The notes beneath the pieces were generated by a model. The model was not told the DNA's origin. It ran no database searches and was given only the letters and a program-made list of their open reading frames with translations. DNA of 64,000 nt, taken from positions 1 to 64,000 of the forward strand of contig JAHFRA010000015.1 of the NCBI GenBank assembly GCA_023259035.1, in the 5' to 3' direction. Every line of letters starts with the position of its first letter. Within the stretch, counting starts at the first letter, position 1. Both the position numbers and the translations under genes were made by a program. The DNA is from Gallionella sp. Its GTDB lineage: Bacteria; Pseudomonadota; Gammaproteobacteria; Burkholderiales; Gallionellaceae. Shown here in pieces: positions 28,172-39,689 of this stretch.

Positions 28172-29794
28172 ATGAAAACTAATTTACCGGTCACCCAAGT
28201 CGAAGTGGCTTTTCCCAAGGGACGCTATATTGTTTCTCGCACCGACCTCAAAGGCATGATTACCTATGCTAATGATACCTTTGTGGACATCAGCGGATTT
28301 AGTCGAGAAGAGTTGATTGGCAAAAACCACAACGTGGTGCGCCATCCGGACATGCTTCCCGGTGCGTTTGAGTGGCTGTGGGACACCCTCAAGGAAGGCC
28401 GCCCCTGGCGCGGAATCGTCAAAAACCGCTGCAAGAATGGCGATTTTTACTGGGTTGACGCGCTGGCCGTGCCGGTACTCAAGAATAACGAGACGATCGG
28501 CTATATGTCGGTGCGCACCGAGCCAACGCGGCAACAGGTTGCCGATGCCGAAGCCTTGTATCGACAGCTGAAAGAAGGCAAGGCCAAGATCCCCAAGCCT
28601 TCCGCGTGGATGCGCACACCTCTCAAGGTGAAGCTTACCGGACTCGTGTTGTGGCTTATTGCTACGCAGCTTATTGGCACGGCGGTTCATTTGCTCGGGC
28701 CGTCAATGGGCATCCCCCAGGGTGCGATTGAACTCACGCGCCAACTGCTCGGCGTTTCAGGCGTTGTTGCAGGTGTTTGGTTGATGGTTATGCAGAACCA
28801 GATGATGGATGTCATCAATCACGTTATCGGACGTCTTGGCAATATTGCCCAAGGCGATCTGACTGATTCGATACCTTTGCACCGCGTTGATGAGCTGGGT
28901 CGGCTCAATGATTCCCTGGTCACCATGCAGACACATCTCAAGGCCATGATGGCTGAAATAGCAGAGGCGGCAGATCAGGTGGGCGAGGACGCCGACGCAC
29001 TGAGCGGCGAGATGGAGCAGACGCGCAAGGTGACCGATATTCAATCCGGTGCCGCTGGCAGTATTGCGGCAGCAGTCGAACAGTTGGTTGCATCGGTTAA
29101 CGAAATTGCCGACAGCGCGCAACAGGCATCGCAGGCGGTAGAGGCATCGCACGTGCTGCTGAATGAGGCATCACTTCGCATGAATGAAAGCCAGGAGGCT
29201 TCGCAAAATGTTGTGACCACTGTTAGTGGTGCGGGGCAAACCATGACCGAACTCTTCCAGTCCATCTCTGCCATCGATCGGGTGAGCCAGATAATTCGGG
29301 CTATTGCCGACCAGACCAATCTGTTGGCTCTGAATGCGGCCATTGAGGCCGCCCGTGCCGGTGAATCAGGCCGGGGCTTCGCTGTGGTGGCTGATGAAGT
29401 AAGAAAGCTGGCCGAGAGCGCCAGCAAGCAGACCTCCGAGATTACTTCCAGCGTTCAGGAAATCCAGCGTATCACGCAAATTGCCGTGTCCACAATGGAA
29501 TCGGCCGGGAGCCATGTGAGCAGCGCCGACTCGGCCGTGAGCGCGGCACGTGCCGGGCTTGATGCAGTCTCGCATCACGGGGATGACGTAGCATCCATTT
29601 CCAGGCACATTGCAGACGGAACCCGCCAGCAATCAGCGGCTGGCAATGAGATCGCAAGTCAGGTGGAAGGTATTGTTGGCGGTATTGACCGGACCTCGAC
29701 TTCTATTGCCAATGTGACCGAGAAGGCCGTCCACATGAAGGAAACCTCATCACGGTTGCGGCAATTGATTTCTTATTTCCGGTTTATTCGGTGA
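28172..29794 (+). CDS. PAS-domain methyl-accepting chemotaxis protein (Aer-like)
   Basis: 540 aa. An N-terminal PAS domain (about 15-120) of the Aer type ([29 protein letters not shown]-like loop) suggests a redox or flavin sensor. Two hydrophobic helices lie at about 155-175 and 185-205 with almost no periplasmic loop, then a HAMP segment. The cytoplasmic signalling hairpin has the canonical tip [20 protein letters not shown] followed by [18 protein letters not shown]. No CheR-tethering pentapeptide is present at the C-terminus. Probably an energy-taxis receptor. The stop abuts that of the aminotransferase. Confidence 0.93.
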   Translation: MKTNLPVTQVEVAFPKGRYIVSRTDLKGMITYANDTFVDISGFSREELIGKNHNVVRHPDMLPGAFEWLWDTLKEGRPWRGIVKNRCKNGDFYWVDALAVPVLKNNETIGYMSVRTEPTRQQVADAEALYRQLKEGKAKIPKPSAWMRTPLKVKLTGLVLWLIATQLIGTAVHLLGPSMGIPQGAIELTRQLLGVSGVVAGVWLMVMQNQMMDVINHVIGRLGNIAQGDLTDSIPLHRVDELGRLNDSLVTMQTHLKAMMAEIAEAADQVGEDADALSGEMEQTRKVTDIQSGAAGSIAAAVEQLVASVNEIADSAQQASQAVEASHVLLNEASLRMNESQEASQNVVTTVSGAGQTMTELFQSISAIDRVSQIIRAIADQTNLLALNAAIEAARAGESGRGFAVVADEVRKLAESASKQTSEITSSVQEIQRITQIAVSTMESAGSHVSSADSAVSAARAGLDAVSHHGDDVASISRHIADGTRQQSAAGNEIASQVEGIVGGIDRTSTSIANVTEKAVHMKETSSRLRQLISYFRFIR

Positions 29795-30988
29795 TCAACC
29801 CAATGCCTTCGCCAATCGTTCCAGCGCCTGCTTGAGATTATCCATCGACGTGGCGAATGACAGGCGGACATAACCCTCGCTGCCGAATGCCGAGCCGGGC
29901 ACCACCGCAACGCCGCCTTGCTCCAGCAAATATTCGGAAAACGCAATGTCGGTTCCTGTCTTGATCGTGCCGCGCTGGTGCAGTCTGGCGATGGCCTGAC
30001 GCATATCCGGGAAGGCATAGAACGCGCCGCCTGCCATGATGCACTGCACGCCGGGCATCTTGTTTAATTCATTCACCACGAACACATGACGCTCGCGGAA
30101 CGCCTTGAGCATCGGCGTGATGCAGCCCTGGTCGCCATTCAATGCCGCTTCTGCAGCTACTTGCGAAATCGAAGTCGGGTTCGAGGTACTTTGCGACTGC
30201 ACGTTCTCCATTGCGGTGATGATGTTCTCCGGCCCTGCCGCATAGCCGATGCGCCAGCCGGTCATCGAATAGGCCTTCGACACGCCGTTCAGCACCATCG
30301 TGCGCGGATACAGGTCGGGGCAGGCATTCAGGATGTTGGTAAATTTCACATCGGTCAGCGCGATATGCTCGTACATATCGTCGGTGGCGATCAGGATGTC
30401 CGGATGCTTGCGCAGCACCTCACCCAATGCCTTCAACTCTTCGAACGTATACACCGCGCCGGACGGATTGCTCGGGCTGTTGATCACCACCATCCTGGTT
30501 GTCGGAGTGATTGCGGCGGCGAGTTGCGCGGCGGTTATCCTGAAGCCCTGCTCGATGCCCGCCTGCACGATCACCGGCTTGCCTTCCGCGATGAGCACGA
30601 TGTCGGGATAAGACACCCAGTAAGGCGCGGGAATGATCACCTCATCGCCGGGATTGATCACCGCCAGCGCGAGGTTGAAGAAGCTCTGCTTGCCGCCGCA
30701 CGAAACCAGTATCTGTTTCGCGGTGTAATCCAGCCCGTTGTCGCGCTTGAATTTGGCGATGACGGACGCCTTGAGCGAAGGCGTGCCGCCGACGGCGGTG
30801 TATTTGGTGAACCCCTTGTTGATCGCGCCTATCGCCGCATCCTTGATGTGCTGCGGCGTATCGAAATCCGGTTCGCCCGCACCCAGCCCGATGATGTCTT
30901 TGCCTTCGGCTTTCAGTTTCGCCGCGCGGGCGGTGACGGCGAGGGTAGGGGAGGGCTTGATGGCCTGTACGCGAGTCGAGAGTTCCAA
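29795..30988 (-). CDS. Pyridoxal-phosphate aminotransferase, aspartate type
   Basis: 397 aa class I/II aminotransferase of the AspB/AspC-like subgroup Ib. Transfers the amino group between aspartate (or a related substrate) and 2-oxoglutarate. Conserved elements include GAGEPDFDTPQHI, NSPSNPSGAVY, and the PLP-lysine region NGVSKAYSMTGWRIGYAAGP. It converges directly with the chemoreceptor gene with no spacer (stops back to back). The upstream gap contains repeats only. Confidence 0.92.
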   Translation of the reverse strand: MELSTRVQAIKPSPTLAVTARAAKLKAEGKDIIGLGAGEPDFDTPQHIKDAAIGAINKGFTKYTAVGGTPSLKASVIAKFKRDNGLDYTAKQILVSCGGKQSFFNLALAVINPGDEVIIPAPYWVSYPDIVLIAEGKPVIVQAGIEQGFRITAAQLAAAITPTTRMVVINSPSNPSGAVYTFEELKALGEVLRKHPDILIATDDMYEHIALTDVKFTNILNACPDLYPRTMVLNGVSKAYSMTGWRIGYAAGPENIITAMENVQSQSTSNPTSISQVAAEAALNGDQGCITPMLKAFRERHVFVVNELNKMPGVQCIMAGGAFYAFPDMRQAIARLHQRGTIKTGTDIAFSEYLLEQGGVAVVPGSAFGSEGYVRLSFATSMDNLKQALERLAKALG

Positions 30989-31140
30989 GATATTTCCTTG
31001 CTATATATAACGTGAGGGCGAATTATACCCTTGCCGGAGAAAGAGTGAATCGGGGTGCAGAGAGAGGTTAATTGCTGATGGAGGGTCATGGCACCCGGTT
31101 AAATTTTTTGCCGATTCGTCGCCGTTCCTGCGTCAGTTTG

Positions 31141-31350
31141 GTAGGTTGGGTTAGCGCAGCGCAACCCAATAATCTGCCTTGTTTTGTCAGTGTTGGGTTA
31201 CGCAATAGCCGCTAACCCAACCTACACATGCTGAAAATCGCAGCATCAATGTAGCGTGCGCTGTGCGCACGATTTCCGGGTTGAATTATGTCGTGCGCAC
31301 AGCGCACGCTACGCTGGCTGCGCTAACCCAACCTACACATGCTGAAAATA
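31141..31350. repeat. Composite of GTAGGTTGGGTTAGCG repeats around another repeat
   Basis: Inverted arms GTAGGTTGGGTTAGCG (31141-31156) and its complement (31210-31225) enclose 53 bp. A direct repeat CGCTAACCCAACCTACACAT, then GCTGAAAAT, occurs at 31210 and again at 31321. The GTAGCGTGCGC palindrome (31251-31312) lies exactly between these direct copies, as if it inserted and was flanked by duplication. Confidence 0.65.
31251..31312. repeat. GTAGCGTGCGC palindromic repeat, copy 3
   Basis: Arms GTAGCGTGCGCTGTGCGCAC and complement around a spacer of about 18 bp, like the copies at 7671 and 19987. It lies upstream of the aminotransferase and downstream of the ParA-like gene. Confidence 0.75.
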
Positions 31351-31391
31351 GTTCAGAGGCGTGTAACGCATTGCCGTTTGCGATTCAATCC

Positions 31392-32006
31392 TTAGTCTTG
31401 TTCAGGAAGATTCATCCGCTCCAATACCTGCCAGGCCAGGCTGCGGCAAACGTTGTTCAGCATTGTCGGCAGGCCGGTCGGCACCTGGTCCTCGAGCAGC
31501 AGTTTGCTGGCGCTCACCGTATATACCGGATCGAGCAGGCGCGGGCGGTAGTCCTGCATCATTTCATCCAGCGTGCGTTCCGCCGCGATCTGTTGCCACG
31601 GATTGGTCGGCCATTGGGATGGAATACCGTATGCTTCGGGGAAGGTGTCGAGGTCGTTGCGCACCGTGCGGATATCCTCGTGCGATTCGCGGAATGGCAG
31701 CAGGATGAGCCCGGACATATCATAGAACCATTGATCCATTTCCGGGCGGTTGCCACCGCCGTCGATGACTGCCAGCCAATTCGGCTTGGCTTCCAGTTTT
31801 GCGACAATTTCTTGCAGCCTGTCCGGTGACCGCCCGTCGAGCGGGGTATAGCGCCGGTTTCCCCGCGACAGCGGCTCGCGTTCGAGGTCGGTGAGTACGG
31901 AGATCGATTGCTTGCCGAGCAAGCCGAGGCCGTGGCACAGCATGTGTGTGATGGTGGTCTTGCCGGTGCCACCTTTGTTGCCGATGACGCAGATTATTCT
32001 TTCCAT
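31392..32006 (-). CDS. ParA/MinD-like P-loop ATPase, orphan
   Basis: 204 aa. A deviant Walker A KGGTGKTT lies at 11-18 in GNKGGTGKTT, the ParA signature, and a switch region with VIDGGGNRPEMDQW follows. Shorter than chromosomal ParA/Soj (about 260 aa) and without a ParB gene nearby. Possible roles are plasmid-type partition, positioning of a complex, or an unrelated ATPase; context does not decide. Bounded upstream by a 287 bp gap and downstream by repeats. Confidence 0.75.
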   Translation of the reverse strand: MERIICVIGNKGGTGKTTITHMLCHGLGLLGKQSISVLTDLEREPLSRGNRRYTPLDGRSPDRLQEIVAKLEAKPNWLAVIDGGGNRPEMDQWFYDMSGLILLPFRESHEDIRTVRNDLDTFPEAYGIPSQWPTNPWQQIAAERTLDEMMQDYRPRLLDPVYTVSASKLLLEDQVPTGLPTMLNNVCRSLAWQVLERMNLPEQD

Positions 32007-32293
32007 GCTTTCCTCCGCCAGTTCAATTCACCGCATAGCGTTTCATTGTATCGAAATCATCAAAAAAATGTCCTCGCGTTTATCCCTGCGGACAGTGACG
32101 TGATAGAGGGTATTGGGAAATTCTGTGCGGATGGGACATGATGGAGAAAATATAACACGGAGCAGTTGTTGTGCTGCGAATCCGAGCCTGACCCCGGAGT
32201 TGGAGTTGCGGCGAGGTATCGGAAGGAATTATTCGCGGCGGTTTTTTAAATAAGGCTGACAAGGAAGGGGAAAAGTGATGCGATGCAGCCCAG

Positions 32294-32533
32294 TTAGTTT
32301 TCTGATCCTGTTGGTTTAGCTTGCTCCAAATACAACTCCTCCACCTTTTTGCGCGCCCACGGCGTCTTGCGCAAAAACCTCAAACTCGACTTGATGCTGG
32401 GATCGTGCGCGAAGCAGCGGATCGGCACAGCTGCGCCCATCGCCTCCCAGCCCATGCGCTCGGCAAGCTGCGTGACAATCATTTCCAGCGTGATGCCCTC
32501 CAGGCTGGGGCGGTTTGCCGACTTGTTATTCAT
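32294..32533 (-). CDS. VF530-family (DUF2132) DNA-binding-like protein
   Basis: 79 aa. The core SLEGITLEMIVTQLAERMGW, then IRCFAHDPSIKSSLRFLRKT and PWARKKVEELYL is the VF530 fold signature, nearly the whole protein. A small basic helical protein with presumed DNA binding; its cellular job is unknown. Divergent from the pseudouridine-synthase-like gene, 74 bp away. Confidence 0.88.
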   Translation of the reverse strand: MNNKSANRPSLEGITLEMIVTQLAERMGWEAMGAAVPIRCFAHDPSIKSSLRFLRKTPWARKKVEELYLEQAKPTGSEN

Positions 32534-32607
32534 GGGTGCATTTTACAGGGGTTCGCCGCCCCTGAACGATTACAATGCAGCTCTCTAATTTTCATCAGGC
32601 ACTTGTC

Positions 32608-33324
32608 ATGACCGTCCCGGTTCGTCTCGCCAAACGCCTCGCCGAAACGCGCCCCTGCTCACGCCGCGAGGCCGAGCTTTATATCGCGGGCGGCTGGGTG
32701 ATGGTGGATGGGCTTGTGGTGGAAGAGCCGCAGTTCATGGTGTCAGAGCAAAAGATCGAGCTCCACCCCGATGCCAGACCCACCCCGCTTGAGCCCGCGA
32801 CCATCCTGCTGCACCAGCCTGCCGATACAGGCATGAATCCCGGCGCCGCGTTGCAACTGATACGCGCCGAAACGCGCGTAGCGAACGATCCATCCGGCAT
32901 CCACATGCTCAAGCAACACTTCCTCCGGCTTGTGCAGTACATCCCGTTAGAGAGCAACGCGAGCGGCATGGTGATATTCACCCAGGACTGGCGCGCGGCG
33001 CGCAAACTCGGCGATGATGCCGCCACGCTCGAACAGGAATACATCGTCGAAGTCGCAGGCGAGCTGCTTCCCGATGGGCTCGAGCTGCTCAACCATGGGC
33101 TCACCTGCAACGGGCGTGCACTGCCCCCGAGCAAAGTCAGCTGGCAAAATGAAACCCGGTTGCGCTTCGCCCTCAAAGGCGTGCAACCCGGCCAGATCGC
33201 ACACATGTGCCAAAGCGTGGGGCTGCAAGTGCTGGCGATGAAACGCATCCGCATCGGCCGCATATCCATGGGCAAATTGCCGCCGGGACAATGGAGTTAT
33301 CTGATGCCGCAGGAGCGGTTCTAA
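32608..33324 (+). CDS. RsuA/RluF-like pseudouridine synthase homologue with altered active site
   Basis: 238 aa from the ATG at 32608. An N-terminal S4 RNA-binding domain (CSRREAELYIAGGWVMVDG, about 15-70) is followed by the synthase fold, with C-terminal motif MCQSVGLQVLAMKRIRIGRI. At the place of the catalytic GRLD motif the protein reads YIPLESNASGMVIFT (about 115-129), with Glu apparently replacing the catalytic Asp and Pro replacing Arg. It may bind rRNA without modifying it or use an altered chemistry. The alignment is by eye. Confidence 0.75.
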   Translation: MTVPVRLAKRLAETRPCSRREAELYIAGGWVMVDGLVVEEPQFMVSEQKIELHPDARPTPLEPATILLHQPADTGMNPGAALQLIRAETRVANDPSGIHMLKQHFLRLVQYIPLESNASGMVIFTQDWRAARKLGDDAATLEQEYIVEVAGELLPDGLELLNHGLTCNGRALPPSKVSWQNETRLRFALKGVQPGQIAHMCQSVGLQVLAMKRIRIGRISMGKLPPGQWSYLMPQERF

Positions 33325-33358
33325 CCACTAGGTGAAGGGGCGCGACAGGGCTAGAATA

Positions 33359-34273
33359 ATGACCATGATGAGTTCTGTTACTTCATTTATCTCCGTATCC
33401 GCAGTCATGCAAGGTATGCCGAGGCTGTTTTTGATCATGGGGTTGGCGACTTGCTCCGTCGTATACGCTGCCCCTCCCGATACCCAGGCCGAAGTCGGTT
33501 ATGTGTGCGATGACAACGTGACGCGCGCAAGTGAAAGAGGCATCAAGCTGGTTGATCATTTCTACAGCGTGAATCTGAGTCGACCCATCATCTTTCCGAA
33601 TGCTGACCATGCCCGTACTTTGCTGATTGGCGCTATTGGCGGGGAGATATTTGATCGCAACAAGGGTTTGAGCCGCTTTACCGGAGCCGTTCATGGCGAG
33701 TTTCAATATCGTAGTTCGGCAGAATTTGGCACCCCTGTTTTTGTCGTGTTCGCAAGAGTTTCTGCGGAGCAGTATCAATCCGATTTGCGTGACGGCTCCA
33801 GGTATTTGGCAGGTATTTCGATGCGCCAGACGTTGACGGATCGCATCCAGATATTTGGCGCTGTGGCCCATAACGAGCGCAACGGCAGGAACGTGGTATT
33901 CGACAACAGGGATAATTCTGCGCGCATCAATCTGGACTATTCGTTGGGTGCAGTCGGCACGGTATATATGAGCGGCGAATATCGTCGCGGTGACTTGGTG
34001 ATATCGGGCCCTGAGCTTTGGGGTGTTTACAATTCAAACGCTTACACGAAGGATGATGCATTTTCCGGCAGAGAGATTTACAGTTTCCGTTTTGACGGCA
34101 CAACCACGTTTTCAACGCTTGGCTATAACTTGGGGATTGGCTCGCGTGACTCTATTGATTTCTCATGGAGGAGGGCACGCTCATCGGTGAGCTATGTGGC
34201 GCCCTCCTGGAGCAAGGCTGCTTTGAGCTATGTCACCAATCAATATTCGGTTGCATATCTGAAGCGTTTCTAG
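33359..34273 (+). CDS. Putative outer membrane beta-barrel protein
   Basis: 304 aa from the ATG at 33359 (AGGG 8 bp upstream); starts at 33332 (GTG) and 33407 are also possible. A signal sequence ending SVVYAAPP is followed by alternating polar/hydrophobic strands and a C-terminal ...AYLKRF phenylalanine typical of barrels inserted by BAM. An early segment VGYVCDDNVTRA resembles small OMPs of betaproteobacteria. Function unknown. It faces the FecR-type gene, 13 bp apart tail to tail. Confidence 0.6.
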   Translation: MTMMSSVTSFISVSAVMQGMPRLFLIMGLATCSVVYAAPPDTQAEVGYVCDDNVTRASERGIKLVDHFYSVNLSRPIIFPNADHARTLLIGAIGGEIFDRNKGLSRFTGAVHGEFQYRSSAEFGTPVFVVFARVSAEQYQSDLRDGSRYLAGISMRQTLTDRIQIFGAVAHNERNGRNVVFDNRDNSARINLDYSLGAVGTVYMSGEYRRGDLVISGPELWGVYNSNAYTKDDAFSGREIYSFRFDGTTTFSTLGYNLGIGSRDSIDFSWRRARSSVSYVAPSWSKAALSYVTNQYSVAYLKRF

Positions 34274-34286
34274 CGCACTGTGATTG

Positions 34287-35027
34287 TCAATAATCGCGCC
34301 GTGGCGTGCTGTAGGCATCGTTCTCGAACACAAACGGCGTGGTGCGTCCAACCAGCGCCTCGATCAATGCCAGCTCCTGATCGGTGTGGTTGATCATCGG
34401 CGCGTTGCTGATGTTCTTTCCTTGTCCCGCATCGTTCACAATATAAAGCGGCCTGTCGTGGTGTTTCGATTCGACGGTTGTTTTGCTTTCCGGATCAGCG
34501 TTGGCTGCGATATCCGTGACCCCGTAGCAAGTGCAAAAATAAGTTAGCGCCGGATCTGATTCCACATAAAAACCCGTGCCACGGATGCCAATAGTCGCAG
34601 TTGCAGTGCTGACCCGCATCGGGGTATCACGCGACACGGACAGCAGTTTCCCGGTCAGCAGTCTCAGGCCGTTGATCAGCAACGAACCGGATGTGCTTTT
34701 CGCCGACTCTATAACAAGATGGCTGTCGCCACGCAGGATCATGGAATGGCTGCCGTTGACCACAAAGATAATCTCGCTGTTCTTCGCGGTCTGCACTGTG
34801 TCGCCGGGGTTAATCCGGGTTTCCAGTGTCGCCTCCTGCCCGTTGATTGTGGCTTGGCCGGAAATACGGTAGACAGATTGATCCACGGGAAGCGTGGCCG
34901 GTTTGCTGCCGAAGATGCTGGCAGCCAGCGCATTTGCGCCGGGCAGCCCTGCCGAAAACAGTCCAGCCGTGAGAGCCTGAATTAGCAACCTTCTGCGCGG
35001 GTCTTCAACCTCATTCAGGCGTTTCAT
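34287..35027 (-). CDS. FecR-domain periplasmic protein
   Basis: 246 aa from the ATG at 35027, with AAGGAAAA upstream. N-terminal Arg-rich signal (RRRLLIQALTAGLFSAG) resembles a Tat-type or plain export signal. The FecR domain covers about residues 60-160 (LETRINPGDTVQTAKNSEII, LRGDSHLVIE, and IRGTGFYVE). It has no helix-turn-helix or membrane anchor of the FecIR sensors, so it is a stand-alone periplasmic FecR protein. It may interact with envelope structures. Convergent with the barrel gene. Confidence 0.75.
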   Translation of the reverse strand: MKRLNEVEDPRRRLLIQALTAGLFSAGLPGANALAASIFGSKPATLPVDQSVYRISGQATINGQEATLETRINPGDTVQTAKNSEIIFVVNGSHSMILRGDSHLVIESAKSTSGSLLINGLRLLTGKLLSVSRDTPMRVSTATATIGIRGTGFYVESDPALTYFCTCYGVTDIAANADPESKTTVESKHHDRPLYIVNDAGQGKNISNAPMINHTDQELALIEALVGRTTPFVFENDAYSTPRRDY

Positions 35028-35143
35028 GAGTTTTCCTTGTCGTCGGTGGTTCATTGAATTAAATCAGCCAAGCCCGAGAATTAAATGTTAATGGGCCGGG
35101 ATGTCCCTCTGTCTGTGCCAGCAAGAAATAATTTTCGCAAGCC

Positions 35144-35623
35144 TTAAGTTGGCGGGGGTAGGCTATGATTTTTTAGAGGCCCCTTGATGACCAGCGCCGC
35201 GCCGAACAGGCTCTCCACCAGATACAGAATGCTCGATATCCCATGCCAAATCTTGAAACGCGGAGCCAATGCGCTTTGCATCACGTCCGGTGAATGGGCT
35301 TTCAGCTTGATATCCGCCATCAGCGGATAGATGCCAAACTGCAACAGCAGCGTGATGGCGAGCATCGCGGCAACCAGCCCGAACGTCCACTCACGCACGG
35401 CGGCTTTGCCGGATAGGGTCAGGCGGTAGAGCAACAGATACATTCCGCAAACGATCCCGATATATCCCATCATCGCGAGCATCTGCCCGGACAGCATCCC
35501 GGCAAGCTGTTTGTCCGGCTGGGCACGGAACAGGATGGACACGGCAATATAGCCTATGGCCCACAGTCCGCCGACCCATGCGGTGATTGCTAAAGAGGCG
35601 GTGTGATGAGCAAGGTTTTTCAT
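35144..35623 (-). CDS. DUF4149 (TMEM205-like) membrane protein
   Basis: 159 aa with four hydrophobic segments (about 12-32, 48-68, 80-100, 130-150). The first contains AWVGGLWAIGYIAVSILF, matching the DUF4149 pattern. Function unknown. It is alone on the minus strand between the FecR gene and the HigBA pair. Confidence 0.75.
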   Translation of the reverse strand: MKNLAHHTASLAITAWVGGLWAIGYIAVSILFRAQPDKQLAGMLSGQMLAMMGYIGIVCGMYLLLYRLTLSGKAAVREWTFGLVAAMLAITLLLQFGIYPLMADIKLKAHSPDVMQSALAPRFKIWHGISSILYLVESLFGAALVIKGPLKNHSLPPPT

Positions 35624-35708
35624 GGGATGAAGTTCAGGATATTGATCGGGTTTATTCCGGCGCGATGCTGATGAAATTGCTCACAAAACTGTGGGGTCCG
35701 GTTTTGCA

Positions 35709-36005
35709 TCAAACATGTGCCAGCAAATGCACATTGTTGAGCAGTTTGCCCAGGCTGGCCTCCGCCGTTTTCAAATCATAGGCCGCTTGCAGGTTGAGCC
35801 AGTATTGCGGTGCCTGGTCGAAGGCTTTTCCGAACAACAGCGCCAGCTCAGCCGTCACCGGGCGCGAGCCCTTGATGACGTGCGAGATGCGCATCGGCGA
35901 GACGCCGATGGCGCGGGCGAATTCGGCTTGCGAGATATTCAGCTCGCTCAGGGTTTCGCTCAGATATTCTCCCGGATGGATTGCGGACAATCCTTTTTTA
36001 GCCAT
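35709..36005 (-). CDS. higA: HigA-family antitoxin
   Basis: 98 aa. An N-terminal GLSAIHPGEYLSETLSELNI leads to an XRE-type helix-turn-helix (QAEFARAIGVSPMRISHVIK), then HigA-type C-terminus (RPVTAELALLFGKAFDQAPQ). It follows the toxin gene by 11 bp, the usual higBA order. It neutralises HigB and represses the operon through its helix-turn-helix. Confidence 0.9.
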   Translation of the reverse strand: MAKKGLSAIHPGEYLSETLSELNISQAEFARAIGVSPMRISHVIKGSRPVTAELALLFGKAFDQAPQYWLNLQAAYDLKTAEASLGKLLNNVHLLAHV

Positions 36006-36016
36006 GAGGGCTCTCC

Positions 36017-36298
36017 TTAATGGTAATCGGCGATCTCAACATCGCAAGCATCGCCGCTTTCAAAACGGAAACACACGCACCATTGTTCGTTGATGCGTAT
36101 GCTCCATTGTCCGGCACGGTCATGCGCCAGCGCTTCCAGCCTGTTTGAGGGCGGCAAGCGCAAATCTTCAACGCGTGTAGCGGCGTCCAGTTGCGTTAAA
36201 CGCATCGCCGCACGTTTGAGTATCTCCGGCGGAAATCGCAGGGATTTGCCAGAAGCAAAGAATTGCTCCGTCTCAGTGCTGGCGAAGTTGCGTATCAT
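36017..36298 (-). CDS. higB: HigB-family toxin (RelE superfamily mRNA endonuclease)
   Basis: 93 aa. Begins MIRNFASTETEQFFASGKS and has the RelE/ParE fold motif RLEALAHDRAGQWSIRINEQ, then WCVCFRFESGDACDVEIADYH. HigB toxins cleave translated mRNA. Upstream of higA on the same strand, an apparently complete type II pair. Confidence 0.9.
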   Translation of the reverse strand: MIRNFASTETEQFFASGKSLRFPPEILKRAAMRLTQLDAATRVEDLRLPPSNRLEALAHDRAGQWSIRINEQWCVCFRFESGDACDVEIADYH

Positions 36299-36382
36299 GG
36301 CAGGACAATAAACAAATAGTTTATGCCGGTCAAGCGCTATTTTTGGTTATCGCCCCGTTCCCTTTACAATGCGCCTCTCACC

Positions 36383-38407
<2,025 letters not shown>

Positions 38408-38453
38408 GAATCAGCGGGTGTGTGAATCGCTGTGAGGTTGTAAAATTCCCGGC

Positions 38454-39008
38454 ATGAGCAAGGCATTTACAAATGAGGACGATACCGTCGAAGATGATCT
38501 GGAGCCGCAGGTTCAGTTGCCGACGGGCGTCAAAAATTACATCACTCCCGGCGGGTATCGCAGACTGAAGGAAGAGCTGGATCAGCTTTGGCGAGTGGAG
38601 CGCCCCGAACTGGTGAAGACCATCACCTGGGCGGCTTCCAACGGTGATCGTTCAGAGAATGGCGATTACATTTATGGCAAGAAGCGCCTGCGCGAGATTG
38701 ATCGGCGCGTGCGTTTTTTACGCAAGCGACTGGAGCAGGCCGAAGTGGTTGATCCGGCAACACGCGGCGAATGCGATCAAGTTTTCTTCGGTGCAACCGT
38801 GACAGTTTGCGATAGCGAAGGTTGTGAGAACATCTACAGTATTGTCGGCGTGGATGAGGCAAATGTCGGGGGTGGTTTGGTCAGCTGGGTTTCACCATTG
38901 GCGCGGGCATTATTGAAATTGCGCGAAGGCGAGGTGGCAATGTTGCGTACGCCGACCGGCATTCAGGAGTTGGAAATTTTATCGGTGATCTATCGGGAGT
39001 TGGGCTGA
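38454..39008 (+). CDS. greB: Transcription elongation factor GreB
   Basis: 184 aa. Rescues backtracked RNA polymerase by stimulating transcript cleavage. N-terminal coiled coil with WAASNGDRSENGDYIYGKKR (the acidic tip and GreB basic patch) and C-terminal FKBP-like domain. About 20 extra residues at the N-terminus (acidic, MSKAFTNEDDTVEDDLEP) compared with E. coli GreB. Probably transcribed from its own or the uvrB promoter. Confidence 0.94.
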   Translation: MSKAFTNEDDTVEDDLEPQVQLPTGVKNYITPGGYRRLKEELDQLWRVERPELVKTITWAASNGDRSENGDYIYGKKRLREIDRRVRFLRKRLEQAEVVDPATRGECDQVFFGATVTVCDSEGCENIYSIVGVDEANVGGGLVSWVSPLARALLKLREGEVAMLRTPTGIQELEILSVIYRELG

Positions 39009-39037
39009 CTTAACGTGTGCTCGTCTTGGTACAATGA

Positions 39038-39427
<390 letters not shown>

Positions 39428-39520
39428 ATATCAACGTCAGTGAACGTAACGTACGCTACACAATGCGGCAAAAGGCGGTCTGAATCGCGTGTATGAGATA
39501 TTGAATTCACGCGCCCGCTG

Positions 39521-39643
39521 ATGTTTTCGATGATCCGCCGCTTGCACGAGGGTTTGGGCGAACGGATACCGGCAAAGCATATTCTCGAACCCGATGAACA
39601 ATCCGGGATTAAACCTTCGCAGCATCATCGGCAGGTGTTTTGA
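39521..39643 (+). CDS. Possible 40 aa protein
   Basis: A short ATG frame between glnB and recO reads MFSMIRRLHEGLGERIPAKH, then ILEPDEQSGIKPSQHHRQVF. It has plausible composition but no clear ribosome site, and I do not recognise the family. It could be a chance frame. Confidence 0.22.
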   Translation: MFSMIRRLHEGLGERIPAKHILEPDEQSGIKPSQHHRQVF

Positions 39644-39689
39644 GTGCGGTTGAAAGGATGTTATTGAACAAGCAGGAAATCGACGGGCA

